Part shown: in pieces, positions 44,136 to 52,824 of the stretch
Layout: each line of letters starts with the position of its first letter
How positions within the stretch are numbered: the stretch's first letter is position 1
Assembly: GCF_001423945.1 (NCBI RefSeq)
Contig: NZ_LMPU01000003.1
Coordinates: 1-57,166 of the forward strand
Origin: Pedobacter sp. Leaf194
Lineage (GTDB): Bacteria; Bacteroidota; Bacteroidia; Sphingobacteriales; Sphingobacteriaceae
DNA length: 57,166 nucleotides
Reading direction: 5' to 3'
Notes under the pieces: model-generated
Database searches by the model: none
What the model saw: only the letters and a program-made list of their open reading frames with translations
What the model was told of the DNA's origin: nothing
Translations under genes and position numbers: made by a program

Positions 44136-45872
44136 TTAAGCTTGTAAATCAGTCATTACAGCTTTAATTTTTTGGCCTAATTCTTCATTTACTTTAGCAA
44201 AATCGGCACGGTTTGCCAACGGTGCATTAACACTGCAGTAAAATTTAATTTTTGGCTCGGTACCACTCGGACGAGCAGAAACGATGCTTCCATCTTCGGT
44301 GATAAATTGCAACACATCCGATGTTGGATAATCTAGTTTCGTTACCTTTCCTGTTGATAAATCAGTTTCCTGTCCCAGTTCATAGTCTTTCAAAATAGAA
44401 ACTTTTGAGCCGCCTAATGTCGCCGGTGGATTCTCACGGAATTTTATCATCATGGCTTTAATTTCTTCGGCTCCAGTTTTACCTTTTTTAGTTAGTGAAA
44501 CTAAATCTTCTTTATATAAACCGTATTCAACGTACATATCTAATAATGCGTTGTATAAACTTGCGCCTTTATCTTTGTAATACGCGGTCATTTCCGAAAT
44601 AAATGCTGATGATACTACAGCATCCTTATCGCGAACCAAATCGCCTATTAAGTAGCCATAACTTTCTTCGCCACCACCAATAAAATACTTTTTACCCTGT
44701 AACTCCGTCATTAACTGACCGATATACTTAAATCCTGTTAAGGTGTTGTAATAGGTTACATTTTTCTTTTTGGCAATTTCTTCAATCAAATTTGAAGTTA
44801 CAATTGTTTTCACAATGAATTGATTACCATCTAGTTTACCACTTTCCTGCCATGCAGTTAACAGGTAATTAATTAACAAACTTCCCGTCTGATTTCCATT
44901 CAACAACACCCATTCGCCCTCATTATCTTTAACAGCAATACCAACACGGTCGGCATCAGGATCGGTTGCTAAAACCAAATCGGCATCAATTTCTTTAGCT
45001 TTATTCATGGCCAAGGTCAAAGCTTCTTTTTCCTCAGGATTTGGGTATACAACCGTTGGAAAATTACCATCCGGTTTACTTTGTTCTTCAACAACCGTTA
45101 CGTTAGTGAAACCAAATTGCTCAAGCGCTTTTGGAACCAAAGTGATGCCAGTGCCATGAATAGGAGAGTACACAATTTTCAAATCATGTTGTCTCTTAAT
45201 TGCATCAGGCGAAATCGAAAGCGCCGTAATGCCGTCCAGATAAAGCTTATCAACAGCTTCGCCGATTGTTTCTACATTTGCTTCGACGCGGTCAAATTTC
45301 ACCTCATCAATACTTTTAATCTTATTAACCTCATCGATAACGAGTTTATCATCAGGAGAGGTAAACTGGCCACCATCAGCACCATAAGCTTTGTAACCAT
45401 TATATTCTTTAGGATTGTGTGATGCCGTTAACATAACCCCGCTTTTACAACCAAAATGACGCACCGCGAAAGAAAGTTCTGGTGTAGGCCTCAATGCTTC
45501 GAAAAAGTAAACATGGATACCGTTTGCAGAAAAAACATCAGCAGTAATTCCTGCGAAATAATCAGAGTTATTTCTACTGTCATGAGCAATGGCAACACTA
45601 ATTTTTTCTCCGGGATATTTGCTATTGAGGTAGTTCGCAAGGCCCTGGGTTGCTGTGCCTATGGTGTATTTATTTATACGGTTAGAACCCGCACCCATAA
45701 TACCACGTAAACCGCCCGTACCAAACTCCAGGCTTTTGTAAAAAGCGTCTGTAAGTTCGGTGGTTGAATTGCTATCTACAAGTGCCTGGATTTCTGATTT
45801 TGTTTTTTCGTCGTAATTTCCGCTTAACCACTGATTAATCGTGGCTTGGGTTGATTGGTCAATTGATTGCAT
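44136..45872 (-). CDS. Phospho-sugar mutase (phosphoglucomutase/phosphomannomutase type)
   Basis: 578 aa. Phosphoserine motif TASHNP (S151) in GVMLTASHNPKEYNGYK, metal loop DPDADRVG, sugar-binding GGGEESYGY and phosphate-binding SARPSGTEPK. The long form (about 575-580 aa) resembles the PgcA/PGM2-like branch that interconverts glucose 1- and 6-phosphate, and other sugars to varying degree. Cytoplasmic. Divergent from aspartate kinase across 258 bp. Closed by its own terminator. Confidence 0.93.
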   Translation of the reverse strand: MQSIDQSTQATINQWLSGNYDEKTKSEIQALVDSNSTTELTDAFYKSLEFGTGGLRGIMGAGSNRINKYTIGTATQGLANYLNSKYPGEKISVAIAHDSRNNSDYFAGITADVFSANGIHVYFFEALRPTPELSFAVRHFGCKSGVMLTASHNPKEYNGYKAYGADGGQFTSPDDKLVIDEVNKIKSIDEVKFDRVEANVETIGEAVDKLYLDGITALSISPDAIKRQHDLKIVYSPIHGTGITLVPKALEQFGFTNVTVVEEQSKPDGNFPTVVYPNPEEKEALTLAMNKAKEIDADLVLATDPDADRVGIAVKDNEGEWVLLNGNQTGSLLINYLLTAWQESGKLDGNQFIVKTIVTSNLIEEIAKKKNVTYYNTLTGFKYIGQLMTELQGKKYFIGGGEESYGYLIGDLVRDKDAVVSSAFISEMTAYYKDKGASLYNALLDMYVEYGLYKEDLVSLTKKGKTGAEEIKAMMIKFRENPPATLGGSKVSILKDYELGQETDLSTGKVTKLDYPTSDVLQFITEDGSIVSARPSGTEPKIKFYCSVNAPLANRADFAKVNEELGQKIKAVMTDLQA

Positions 45873-45988
45873 TGAGGTGTATTTTTAATTTAATATCTGC
45901 TGTTGAACAAAATTTACGCAATGAAGTTTGGCGAGATTCGAATTATTTGCATTCTCCCAAATTTTATTTTGTTGAGGATGTTGGTTTT

Positions 45989-46067
45989 AAGCTGCTTTTG
46001 CTTATTTTCACGCCCCGATACAATAATAATGAAAATCCAGTATTAAAGTGAAAGCAGCTTGATTTTT
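45989..46067 (+). other. Long-loop hairpin upstream of aspartate kinase
   Basis: AAGCTGCTTT (45989-45998) pairs with AAAGCAGCTT (46051-46060), which is followed by GATTTTTAAA. The 52-nt loop contains a smaller TTTTCA / TGAAAA pair. It lies in the 258-bp gap between divergent genes, about 64 bp before the lysC-type start. It could be a terminator or leader structure; no leader peptide is seen. Confidence 0.35.
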
Positions 46068-46130
46068 AAATGGCTAAGCCAGCAATAAAATTAAGTGAGC
46101 TTAAATATGGACTAAACAATTTACTAATAG

Positions 46131-47444
46131 ATGAAAATATTAAAATTTGGGGGTACTTCAGTAGGTAGTCCCGAGCGCATGACGAAGTTACTGGATATCA
46201 TAAATCCAGATGAAGAACAAATTGTGGTGTTATCAGCCGTGTCTGGCACTACAAATAGTTTAGTAGAAATTTCTAATTATTTTTTAGCTGGAGATAAGAA
46301 GAAGGGTAGCGAGTGCGTTGAAAATTTGTATCAAAAATATAAGGATTTTGTAATTGAACTTTTACCTGCTACTGATTTTCAGGAAATGGGTAATGAAGTT
46401 ATTGATTATCATTTCAGCTTCTTAGCTGTTTTAACCAATGATATTTTCACTTCAATCGAAGAAAAAGTTGTTTTGGCGCAAGGCGAATTACTATCAACAA
46501 CATTATATCATATTTACTTAAAATCCATAGGTGTAGAATCCGTTCTATTACCGGCCTTAGATTTTATGAAAACGGATGAAGATAATGAGCCTGATATTCC
46601 GTTTACAACGAAGCATTTAACACCATTATTAGAAGCGAATAAAGGAAATAAGTTGTTCATTACCCAAGGTTTTATCTGCCGGAACAGTTTTGGCGAAGTG
46701 GATAATCTGCGTCGTGGTGGAAGTGATTATACTGCATCATTATTGGGCGCAGCTATTCTGGCAGAAGAGGTTCAAATATGGACGGATATTGACGGAATGC
46801 ACAATAACGACCCTCGAATTGTAAAAGGAACCAAACCAATCGCTCAATTATCTTTCGATGAAGCAGCTGAGCTGGCTTATTTTGGAGCCAAAATTTTGCA
46901 TCCCCAATCGGTATTTCCGGCACAGAAATATAAAATTCCCGTTCGCTTATTAAATACGATGGAGCCTTCTGCAGCAGGAACGTTGATTACGCACGATAGT
47001 GAAAAAGGCAAAATTAAATCGATTGCAGCTAAAGATGGCATCACAGCAATTCGGATACAATCTAGCCGAATGCTATTGGCTTATGGCTTTTTACGCCGGG
47101 TTTTTGAAGTTTTTGAGCGGTATAAAACACCAATAGATATGATTACAACATCTGAAGTTGCGGTTTCGCTAACGATAGATGAAGTTGGCAACCTTCCTAA
47201 AATCATTGAAGAATTAGAAAGCTTCGGCACAGTTGAAGTTGATAAAGACCATAGCATTGTGTGTGTAGTCGGCGATTTTGGTTCGGAAAAACATGGTTTC
47301 GCAAGCAGGGTTTTAGAGGGTTTGAAACACATTCCAATTCGGATGATTTCTTATGGAGGTAGTAATTATAACGTTTCTCTTTTGATTTTAAGCGAGTATA
47401 AAACTGAAGCACTTAGAAGCCTGCACAATAGATTATTCGAATAG
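46131..47444 (+). CDS. lysC: Aspartate kinase
   Basis: 437 aa. Amino-acid kinase domain with MKILKFGGTSVGSPERM, NLRRGGSDYTASLLGAAI, WTDIDGMHNNDPRIV and AKILHPQSVFPA. Two C-terminal ACT domains (about 300-437; VSLTIDEVGNLP, SYGGSNYNVSLLI) are typical of allosteric aspartate kinases. It makes aspartyl phosphate, the first step to lysine, threonine and methionine. Monofunctional, with no homoserine dehydrogenase domain. Its last 12 bases overlap the end of a convergent small membrane ORF. lysA follows on the same strand 318 bp later. Confidence 0.95.
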   Translation: MKILKFGGTSVGSPERMTKLLDIINPDEEQIVVLSAVSGTTNSLVEISNYFLAGDKKKGSECVENLYQKYKDFVIELLPATDFQEMGNEVIDYHFSFLAVLTNDIFTSIEEKVVLAQGELLSTTLYHIYLKSIGVESVLLPALDFMKTDEDNEPDIPFTTKHLTPLLEANKGNKLFITQGFICRNSFGEVDNLRRGGSDYTASLLGAAILAEEVQIWTDIDGMHNNDPRIVKGTKPIAQLSFDEAAELAYFGAKILHPQSVFPAQKYKIPVRLLNTMEPSAAGTLITHDSEKGKIKSIAAKDGITAIRIQSSRMLLAYGFLRRVFEVFERYKTPIDMITTSEVAVSLTIDEVGNLPKIIEELESFGTVEVDKDHSIVCVVGDFGSEKHGFASRVLEGLKHIPIRMISYGGSNYNVSLLILSEYKTEALRSLHNRLFE

Positions 47445-47597
47445 AAAATAAAAGCTGCCGGCAATTACCAGCAAACCAATCAATAAATGAAAAACCAGAA
47501 CGCTTGTTGGTAATAATTGGTTTTTGTATTTCTTGTAAGAGTTATACAAACCCAAAAGGATTATGGTAACGATAAATACGGCAGCAACAATTTTCAT
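47433..47597 (-). CDS. Small two-helix membrane protein B (54 aa)
   Basis: 54 aa from the ATG at 47597 (MKIVAAVFIVTIILLGLYN). Two hydrophobic helices flank a basic loop (YKKYKNQLLP), ending FYFLFE. Its ATG overlaps the stop of the upstream 56-codon ORF in the ATGA pattern, so the two look translationally coupled. A longer open frame upstream (to 47714) is out of the coding sense and is rejected. Its 3' end overlaps the aspartate kinase 3' end by 12 bases. Function unknown; evidence is composition, coupling and lack of another explanation for the gap. Confidence 0.65.
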   Translation of the reverse strand: MKIVAAVFIVTIILLGLYNSYKKYKNQLLPTSVLVFHLLIGLLVIAGSFYFLFE

Positions 47598-47764
47598 TTG
47601 CGAATAAATAAAAGGAACAATACAATAAGCAGCAAAACGATGAAAAACCGCACTTTCCCGTTGTATTGTTTCTGGGTAATTCTTCCGTGCTTTAAGTCGA
47701 GGTGATTGCCCCAATAAACCAACCCAAAGAATAAAATTAAAATTATAATAAGGAATTTGAACAT
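47594..47764 (-). CDS. Small two-helix membrane protein A (56 aa)
   Basis: 56 aa, read directly from the minus strand: it begins MFKFLIIILILFFGLVYWG, has a charged middle (LDLKHGRITQKQYNGKVR), a second helix (IVLLLIVLFLLFI), and ends RK. The ATG (47764-47762) shares two bases with the lysA ATG (47763-47765) on the other strand, inside CATG. The stop overlaps the start of membrane protein B (ATGA). Hydrophobic composition and coupling support coding. Function unknown. Confidence 0.6.
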   Translation of the reverse strand: MFKFLIIILILFFGLVYWGNHLDLKHGRITQKQYNGKVRFFIVLLLIVLFLLFIRK

Positions 47765-48917
47765 GTTTGCCGATAAAGATATATCAAAGTTTAATAATAT
47801 AGAAACGCCTTTTTACTATTACGATACGGATTTGCTGCAGAAAACATTGAGCACTTGTGCCGGAGCTGCTGCACCTTATCAGTTTCATATTCACTATGCC
47901 TTGAAAGCAAATTTTAACTCGGTTTTGCTTCAGGAAATTAAAAAAATTGGTTTTGGAGCCGATTGTGTAAGCGCAGGCGAGGTGAGAAGAGCTGTTGAAG
48001 TAGGGTTCGATAACAAAAAAATCGTTTTTGCCGGTGTTGGCAAATCTGACAAAGAGATAAATGAAGGGCTGGATTTGGATATTTTCTGCTTTAATGTCGA
48101 ATCTATTCAGGAATTAGAAGTATTAAATGAGCTTGCAGCAGCCAAGGGTAAGGTTGCACAGGTGGCCATCCGCATAAACCCTAATGTTGATGCGCACACA
48201 CACCACAACATCACTACAGGCCTTGACGAGAACAAGTTCGGCATCAATTCATGGGATTTGCCAGAATGTGCAGAAACTTTGAAAGGAGCTAAAAACCTTA
48301 AATTCATTGGAATCCATTTCCATATTGGTTCGCAAATCACTAACCTCGATGTTTATAAAAACCTGTGTGTTCGTGTGAACGAATTCTGTGCATGGTTTGA
48401 AGATAAAGGCTTTATAGTAGAAGTTTTAAATGTGGGTGGAGGTTTAGGTATCGACTATTATAGTCCTGATAATCAAATACCTGACTTTAATGCTTATTTC
48501 AAAATCTTTAGTGATTTTCTCGAAATCAAACCTAGTCAGGAAGTTCATTTTGAATTGGGAAGAGCGTTGGTTGGCCAATCTGCTTCATTAATTAGCAGGG
48601 CTTTGTACATCAAAAATGGGAAAAAGAAAAATTTCGTTGTTTTGGATGCAGGCATGACGGAGTTAATGCGCCCTGCTTTATACCAGGCTTACCATAAAAT
48701 TGAAAATTTGACCCGTGGAAATCAAACTGAAATCAAATATGATATTGTTGGGCCAATTTGTGAAAGTACGGATTGTTTTGGCAAGGAAGTAGAACAGCCG
48801 GTATCGTTTAGAGGCGATCTGTTCGCGATAAGAAGCGCCGGAGCTTATGGCGAAGTAATGGCATCAAAATATAATTTGCGAGATGCAATTAGATCCGTTT
48901 ACAGTAATGAGCTTTAG
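47763..48917 (+). CDS. lysA: Diaminopimelate decarboxylase
   Basis: 384 aa from the ATG at 47763; a TTG two codons upstream is also open but unnecessary. PLP lysine K48 in HYALKAN; PLP-phosphate and substrate motifs HIGSQI, LNVGGGLGIDYY and GPICESTDCFGKE. It decarboxylates meso-diaminopimelate to lysine, the last step of the pathway that begins with the upstream aspartate kinase. The start codon overlaps that of the divergent small membrane ORF, so any lysA promoter lies within the small ORFs or upstream at lysC. Confidence 0.96.
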   Translation: MFADKDISKFNNIETPFYYYDTDLLQKTLSTCAGAAAPYQFHIHYALKANFNSVLLQEIKKIGFGADCVSAGEVRRAVEVGFDNKKIVFAGVGKSDKEINEGLDLDIFCFNVESIQELEVLNELAAAKGKVAQVAIRINPNVDAHTHHNITTGLDENKFGINSWDLPECAETLKGAKNLKFIGIHFHIGSQITNLDVYKNLCVRVNEFCAWFEDKGFIVEVLNVGGGLGIDYYSPDNQIPDFNAYFKIFSDFLEIKPSQEVHFELGRALVGQSASLISRALYIKNGKKKNFVVLDAGMTELMRPALYQAYHKIENLTRGNQTEIKYDIVGPICESTDCFGKEVEQPVSFRGDLFAIRSAGAYGEVMASKYNLRDAIRSVYSNEL

Positions 48918-48931
48918 CTAGAATTTAAGTG

Positions 48932-48990
48932 TTGCAAGGCTCGAAGTAATCTTTTAACAAGAATGATTAGCTCGAGCCTCGCAATTTTGT
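48932..48990 (+). terminator. Terminator after lysA
   Basis: TTGCaAGGCTCGA pairs with TCGAGCCTcGCAA and is followed by TTTTGTTG. The loop is long (about 27 nt) with a partial inner stem. Confidence 0.7.
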
Positions 48991-48994
48991 TGAC

Positions 48995-49207
48995 TTACTT
49001 CCGCTTGGAAGCAACAAAAACGAAAACACCCGCTACCAAAATTATTCCCCCGGCATAAGGCGGCCAGTTTACAGATTTTTCCTTGTCGGCCGATATTTGA
49101 ATTGGACCAGCATCAACAACTTTTTCTTTTTTGGTATACGTGAAGCCTGTCCAAACAAGCATTGCGATACCAACAATCATTAAAATTATGCCTACAGTTC
49201 TGTTCAT
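48995..49207 (-). CDS. Small DUF3185-like membrane protein
   Basis: 70 aa. Two hydrophobic helices (RTVGIILMIVGIAMLVWTGF and PYAGGIILVAGVFVFVA) are separated by a periplasm-type loop with KKEKVVDAGPIQISADKEKS, ending SKRK. The layout resembles DUF3185-like proteins of unknown role. It is 48 bp after the START-like gene on the same strand. Confidence 0.75.
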   Translation of the reverse strand: MNRTVGIILMIVGIAMLVWTGFTYTKKEKVVDAGPIQISADKEKSVNWPPYAGGIILVAGVFVFVASKRK

Positions 49208-49255
49208 GATTTCATTTTCTAGTTAAAATCTAAACAGTAACGCACACTTAATGTT

Positions 49256-49636
49256 TTATTCGTCAAAAAAATCAACCAATCCGCCAATAAAATATTCTTC
49301 GATGCCTTCGGTAAAGTCCTTGTAGTCTGCTTCGGGTATATTGGTTTGTTTAAACTCTAATGAAGTCCCTTTCTTATCTTCGTGCAACTTTATAGTAACG
49401 ATTGAAGGCTCTTCAGTTTCTCCAAAATACCATTGTTGCACAATCTTTTTATTTGGCTCAAACTCGAGATTTTTCCCTACGATGTCACCATCCCAGAAGG
49501 AAAATTCTGTGCCAGGTTGCTCCTCAAACTCAACCTCGGCACCAGTCCATAATTTTATGCTAATATCCTTTGTTAGTGCTAAATAAACCTCTTCAGGAGA
49601 AGCGGGGATGTAGGTATATTTTTTGTAATCTTTCAT
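49256..49636 (-). CDS. SRPBCC (START-like, AHSA1-type) domain protein
   Basis: 126 aa, a single SRPBCC hydrophobic-pocket domain. It begins KKYTYIPASPEEVYLALTKDISIKLWTG, with FSFWDGDIVGKNLEFEPNKKIVQQW, the pattern of the Aha1-C-like family. It ends YFIGGLVDFFDE. These proteins bind small hydrophobic ligands or act as cochaperones; no ligand can be named. It lies between the acyl-CoA dehydrogenase (33 bp) and the small membrane protein on the minus strand. Confidence 0.85.
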   Translation of the reverse strand: MKDYKKYTYIPASPEEVYLALTKDISIKLWTGAEVEFEEQPGTEFSFWDGDIVGKNLEFEPNKKIVQQWYFGETEEPSIVTIKLHEDKKGTSLEFKQTNIPEADYKDFTEGIEEYFIGGLVDFFDE

Positions 49637-49668
49637 TCAATTTCTATCTTTTTATCATGTAATAATGC

Positions 49669-50859
49669 TTACTTAAAGGCATTTAAGCCCGTAACATCCA
49701 TGCCGGTAATCAATAAATGTATATCGTGGGTTCCTTCATAGGTAACCACAGATTCAAGGTTCATCATATGGCGCATAATTGAATATTCTCCCGTAATGCC
49801 CATGCCACCTAGCATTTGCCGGGCATTTCTGGCAATGTCGAGCGCAACTTCCACACTGTTTCTTTTTGCCATCGAAATCTGCTCTGCCGTGGCTCGTCCT
49901 TCGCTTTTCAAGACGCCTAAGCGCCAAACCAAAAGCTGGGCTTTGGTAATTTCAGTAACCATTTCCGCGAGTTTCTTTTGCTGTAACTGAAAGCCACCAA
50001 TCGGTTTCCCGAATTGTATTCGTTCTTTTGAATAACGCAACGCCGTATCATAACAGTCCATTGCAGCGCCCAAAGCGCCCCATGCTATACCATATCTGGC
50101 TTGGTTTAAACACCCTAACGGACCTTTTAAACCACTAATCTCAGGGAAAACATTTTCCTTTGGAATCTCAACATTATCAAAAACCAATTCCCCGGTAGCG
50201 GATGCTCTCAAACTCCATTTGTTGTGGGTTTCTGGCGTCGAAAAGCCAGTCATTCCACGTTCAACAACCATTCCACGTATTTTGCCAGATTCATCTTTCC
50301 CCCAAACTACTGCAATATCTGCAAAGGGCGCATTGCTAATCCACATTTTCGCACCGTTTAAAATATAGTGTGAGCCTGCGTCTTTAATGTTAGTGACCAT
50401 CCCCCCTGGATTGGAACCGTGGTCTGGTTCTGTTAAACCGAAGCAACCCATCATTTCACCACTGGCCAGCTTGGGTAAATATTTTTTGCGTTGTTCTTCA
50501 CTTCCGTAGGCGTAAATAGGGTACATAACCAGCGAACCCTGAACAGATGCCGTAGAGCGAATACCAGAATCGCCACGTTCGATTTCCTGCATTAAGATGC
50601 CATAGGCGATGTAATCTAATCCTGCACCTCCATATTCAACTGGAATTGTTGGACCAAAAGCGCCGATATCCGCCAATCCTTTTATTAAATGCTTCGGAAA
50701 TTCTGCCTTTTGAGCGTAATCTTCAATAACCGGACTTACTTCTTTTTTCACCCATTCTCTTGCCGTTGCACGAATTAATTTGTGCTCATCGGTTAACAAT
50801 TCATCCAGTAAATAATAGTCTGGTGCCTCGTATAAGTCTTTCTTTGTTGATTTGCTCAT
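49669..50859 (-). CDS. Acyl-CoA dehydrogenase, glutaryl-CoA dehydrogenase-like
   Basis: 396 aa. FAD/acyl-CoA signatures are MGCFGLTEPDHGSNPG and KMWISNAPFADIAVVW, and RQMLGGMGITGEYSIMRHM and the catalytic-Glu segment VTYEGTHDIHLLI follow. The stretch RGDSGIRSTASVQGSLVMYP strongly resembles glutaryl-CoA dehydrogenase, which oxidises and decarboxylates glutaryl-CoA to crotonyl-CoA in lysine and tryptophan breakdown. It is a soluble flavoprotein using ETF. A -7 box TACCTTTG (50899-50906) precedes it, divergent from folB. Confidence 0.9.
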   Translation of the reverse strand: MSKSTKKDLYEAPDYYLLDELLTDEHKLIRATAREWVKKEVSPVIEDYAQKAEFPKHLIKGLADIGAFGPTIPVEYGGAGLDYIAYGILMQEIERGDSGIRSTASVQGSLVMYPIYAYGSEEQRKKYLPKLASGEMMGCFGLTEPDHGSNPGGMVTNIKDAGSHYILNGAKMWISNAPFADIAVVWGKDESGKIRGMVVERGMTGFSTPETHNKWSLRASATGELVFDNVEIPKENVFPEISGLKGPLGCLNQARYGIAWGALGAAMDCYDTALRYSKERIQFGKPIGGFQLQQKKLAEMVTEITKAQLLVWRLGVLKSEGRATAEQISMAKRNSVEVALDIARNARQMLGGMGITGEYSIMRHMMNLESVVTYEGTHDIHLLITGMDVTGLNAFK

Positions 50860-50898
50860 TTAATTTCGTGTTATCTGGTTAAGAAAAAGAGTTCATTT

Positions 50899-50906
50899 CA
50901 AAGGTA
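50899..50906 (-). promoter_or_regulatory. -7 box of the glutaryl-CoA dehydrogenase-like gene
   Basis: TACCTTTG on the minus strand matches TAnnTTTG, 39 bp before the ATG. Divergent from the folB box at 50948-50955. Confidence 0.5.
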
Positions 50907-50947
50907 ACAATTTACCGCAAGGGGCATTAAATTCATGAATAAAAATT

Positions 50948-50955
50948 TAATTTTG
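50948..50955 (+). promoter_or_regulatory. folB -7 box
   Basis: TAATTTTG matches TAnnTTTG, 18 bp before the folB ATG. Leader of about 12-14 nt. Confidence 0.5.
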
Positions 50956-50973
50956 CAGCATTACAAAATATAG

Positions 50974-51342
50974 ATGAGTCAATTCAAACAAACTGTAGCT
51001 TTAAAAGATGTAAAATGTTTTGCACTACATGGCTATTATCCAGAAGAGCAATTGATAGGAAATCACTTTGTTGTCGATTTAGAAACGGAGTTTACGCCAC
51101 AGGCTTTTGACGATCAACTTGCAAAAACTGTGAATTATGAACATTTAAACACAATTGTACAGGACGAGATGAAAAACACACAAAAACTGCTGGAAACAGT
51201 TTTGAATAATATAATTTCGAAAGTTATTGCACTTTACCCTTTTGTAGATCATGTTACCGTAAGCCTGAAAAAGCTTAACCCGCCAATGCCAGGGCAAGTT
51301 GGGCATTCTTTTGTGAAACTATCTTATACTTCAGCCAAATAA
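50974..51342 (+). CDS. folB: Dihydroneopterin aldolase
   Basis: 122 aa, the usual length. Family motifs are VALKDVKCFALHGYYPEEQLIGNHFVVD, VNYEHLNTIV (Tyr/Glu), TQKLLETVLNNI, and the C-terminal VTVSLKKLNPPMPG with the catalytic Lys. It cleaves 7,8-dihydroneopterin to 6-hydroxymethyl-7,8-dihydropterin in folate synthesis. Cytoplasmic octamer in relatives. The downstream oxidase gene begins 3 bases after the stop. Confidence 0.93.
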   Translation: MSQFKQTVALKDVKCFALHGYYPEEQLIGNHFVVDLETEFTPQAFDDQLAKTVNYEHLNTIVQDEMKNTQKLLETVLNNIISKVIALYPFVDHVTVSLKKLNPPMPGQVGHSFVKLSYTSAK

Positions 51343-51345
51343 AAA

Positions 51346-52761
51346 ATGAACTTTACCAAAATTACTCCAGATATTTTAGCAGAAATTAAGTTAGCCATAG
51401 GCGAAGAAAATGTGTTTACGGATGCAGAAAGCTTAGATAGTTATAGTCACGACGAAACGGAAGACTTACGTTATCAGCCAGAAATTGTGGTAAAACCAGT
51501 ATCGCCGGAAGACATTTCCGCAATACTAAAAATTTGTAATGCGCATCACGTTCCTGTTACGCCACGAGGTGGTGGTACAGGCTTAAGCGGCGCCGCATTA
51601 CCGATATATGGTGGCGTTTCGCTTTCTATGGAGCGTTTCAAAGCAATCATAGATATCGACACCGAAAACCTGCAGGCCACGGTTGAACCTGGGGTAATTA
51701 CTGAAGAGTTTATCAATGCCGTTGGCGAAAAAGGCTTGCTTTATCCGGTTGATCCAAGCAGCAAAGGCTCTTGTTTTATCGGCGGCAATGTCGCCCATGG
51801 TTCTGGCGGACCGAGAGTCGTGAAGTACGGAACGATTCGTGAGTATATTTTGAATCTCGAGGTTGTTCTGCCAAATGGCGAAATCATTTGGACTGGTGCA
51901 AACACATTGAAATATGCTTCCGGATATAATTTGACCCAATTGATGATTGGCTCTGAAGGCACTTTAGGCGTTGTAACTAAAATTGTAACTAAACTATTGC
52001 CGAAACCAAGTCAGTCGGTTTTGATGATGGGTTCTTTTAATACAAATGAGGATGCCTGCGCAGCGGTTTCAGCAATTTTTAGAGCAGGAGTAACACCATC
52101 TGCGCTGGAATTTATGGAGCGGAAAGGGGTAGAGTGGGTAATACAATTCGATGATATAAAATTTGATTTGAAAGATGATGTAGCCGCCCTGCTCATGATT
52201 GAATTTGATGGTGATGATTTAGATGATATTTTTAAAAACTGTGAAAAAACCAATCTCGTTTTAGAAGAACATAAATGTACTGAAGTTTTGTTTGCAGATA
52301 CTGCAGCGCAGAAAGAAGAGCTCTGGAGAATGAGAAGAACGATGGCTGAATCTGTTAAATCAAACTCTGTTTACAAAGAGGAAGATACAGTTGTGCCGCG
52401 TGCTGCTTTGCCAAAACTAATAAATGGAATAAAACAAATTGGTGGCAAGTATGGGTTTGAAAGTGTTTGTTATGGACACGCAGGCGATGGAAATCTTCAT
52501 GTAAATATTATTAAGGCTGGAATGAGTGATGGAGATTGGAAAGACAAACTCAAATTTGGGATTGCCGAGATTTTCGAACTGACTACAGCGTTAGGCGGCA
52601 CTTTATCCGGGGAGCATGGAATTGGGTTAGTACAAAAGGAATTTATGCCAATTAAATACTCTGAAATTCATTTGAACCTGATGCGGGGTATAAAAAATGT
52701 TTTCGACCCAAATGGTATACTCAATCCCGGCAAGATAATGCCAGACGCTGTAAACATTTAA
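51346..52761 (+). CDS. FAD-linked 2-hydroxyacid oxidase/dehydrogenase (GlcD-like)
   Basis: 471 aa. The PCMH-type FAD-binding domain (about 40-220) has VTPRGGGTGLSGAALP, CFIGGNVAHGSGGPR and GSEGTLGVVTKI. The C-terminal substrate domain carries YGHAGDGNLHVNI and SGEHGIGLVQKEF, as in glycolate oxidase GlcD and D-lactate dehydrogenases. It oxidises a 2-hydroxy acid (glycolate, D-lactate or D-2-hydroxyglutarate), and the exact substrate is not evident. It is 3 bases after folB, so probably cotranscribed, without an obvious functional link. Confidence 0.92.
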   Translation: MNFTKITPDILAEIKLAIGEENVFTDAESLDSYSHDETEDLRYQPEIVVKPVSPEDISAILKICNAHHVPVTPRGGGTGLSGAALPIYGGVSLSMERFKAIIDIDTENLQATVEPGVITEEFINAVGEKGLLYPVDPSSKGSCFIGGNVAHGSGGPRVVKYGTIREYILNLEVVLPNGEIIWTGANTLKYASGYNLTQLMIGSEGTLGVVTKIVTKLLPKPSQSVLMMGSFNTNEDACAAVSAIFRAGVTPSALEFMERKGVEWVIQFDDIKFDLKDDVAALLMIEFDGDDLDDIFKNCEKTNLVLEEHKCTEVLFADTAAQKEELWRMRRTMAESVKSNSVYKEEDTVVPRAALPKLINGIKQIGGKYGFESVCYGHAGDGNLHVNIIKAGMSDGDWKDKLKFGIAEIFELTTALGGTLSGEHGIGLVQKEFMPIKYSEIHLNLMRGIKNVFDPNGILNPGKIMPDAVNI

Positions 52762-52824
52762 AAATAGCAATCACTTTATAGAAATGTCGGTTTCTTAATA
52801 ACCGGCTTAAAATTTAATAACGGT

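Noticed and set aside
45925..45965. tRNA remnant near GAGATTCGAATT
   Set aside because: Only a TTCGAA-like string; no stems form around it.
47598..47714. N-terminal extension of small membrane protein B to 93 aa
   Set aside because: The extension is polar and out of frame with the better ORF A, whose stop overlaps the B start.
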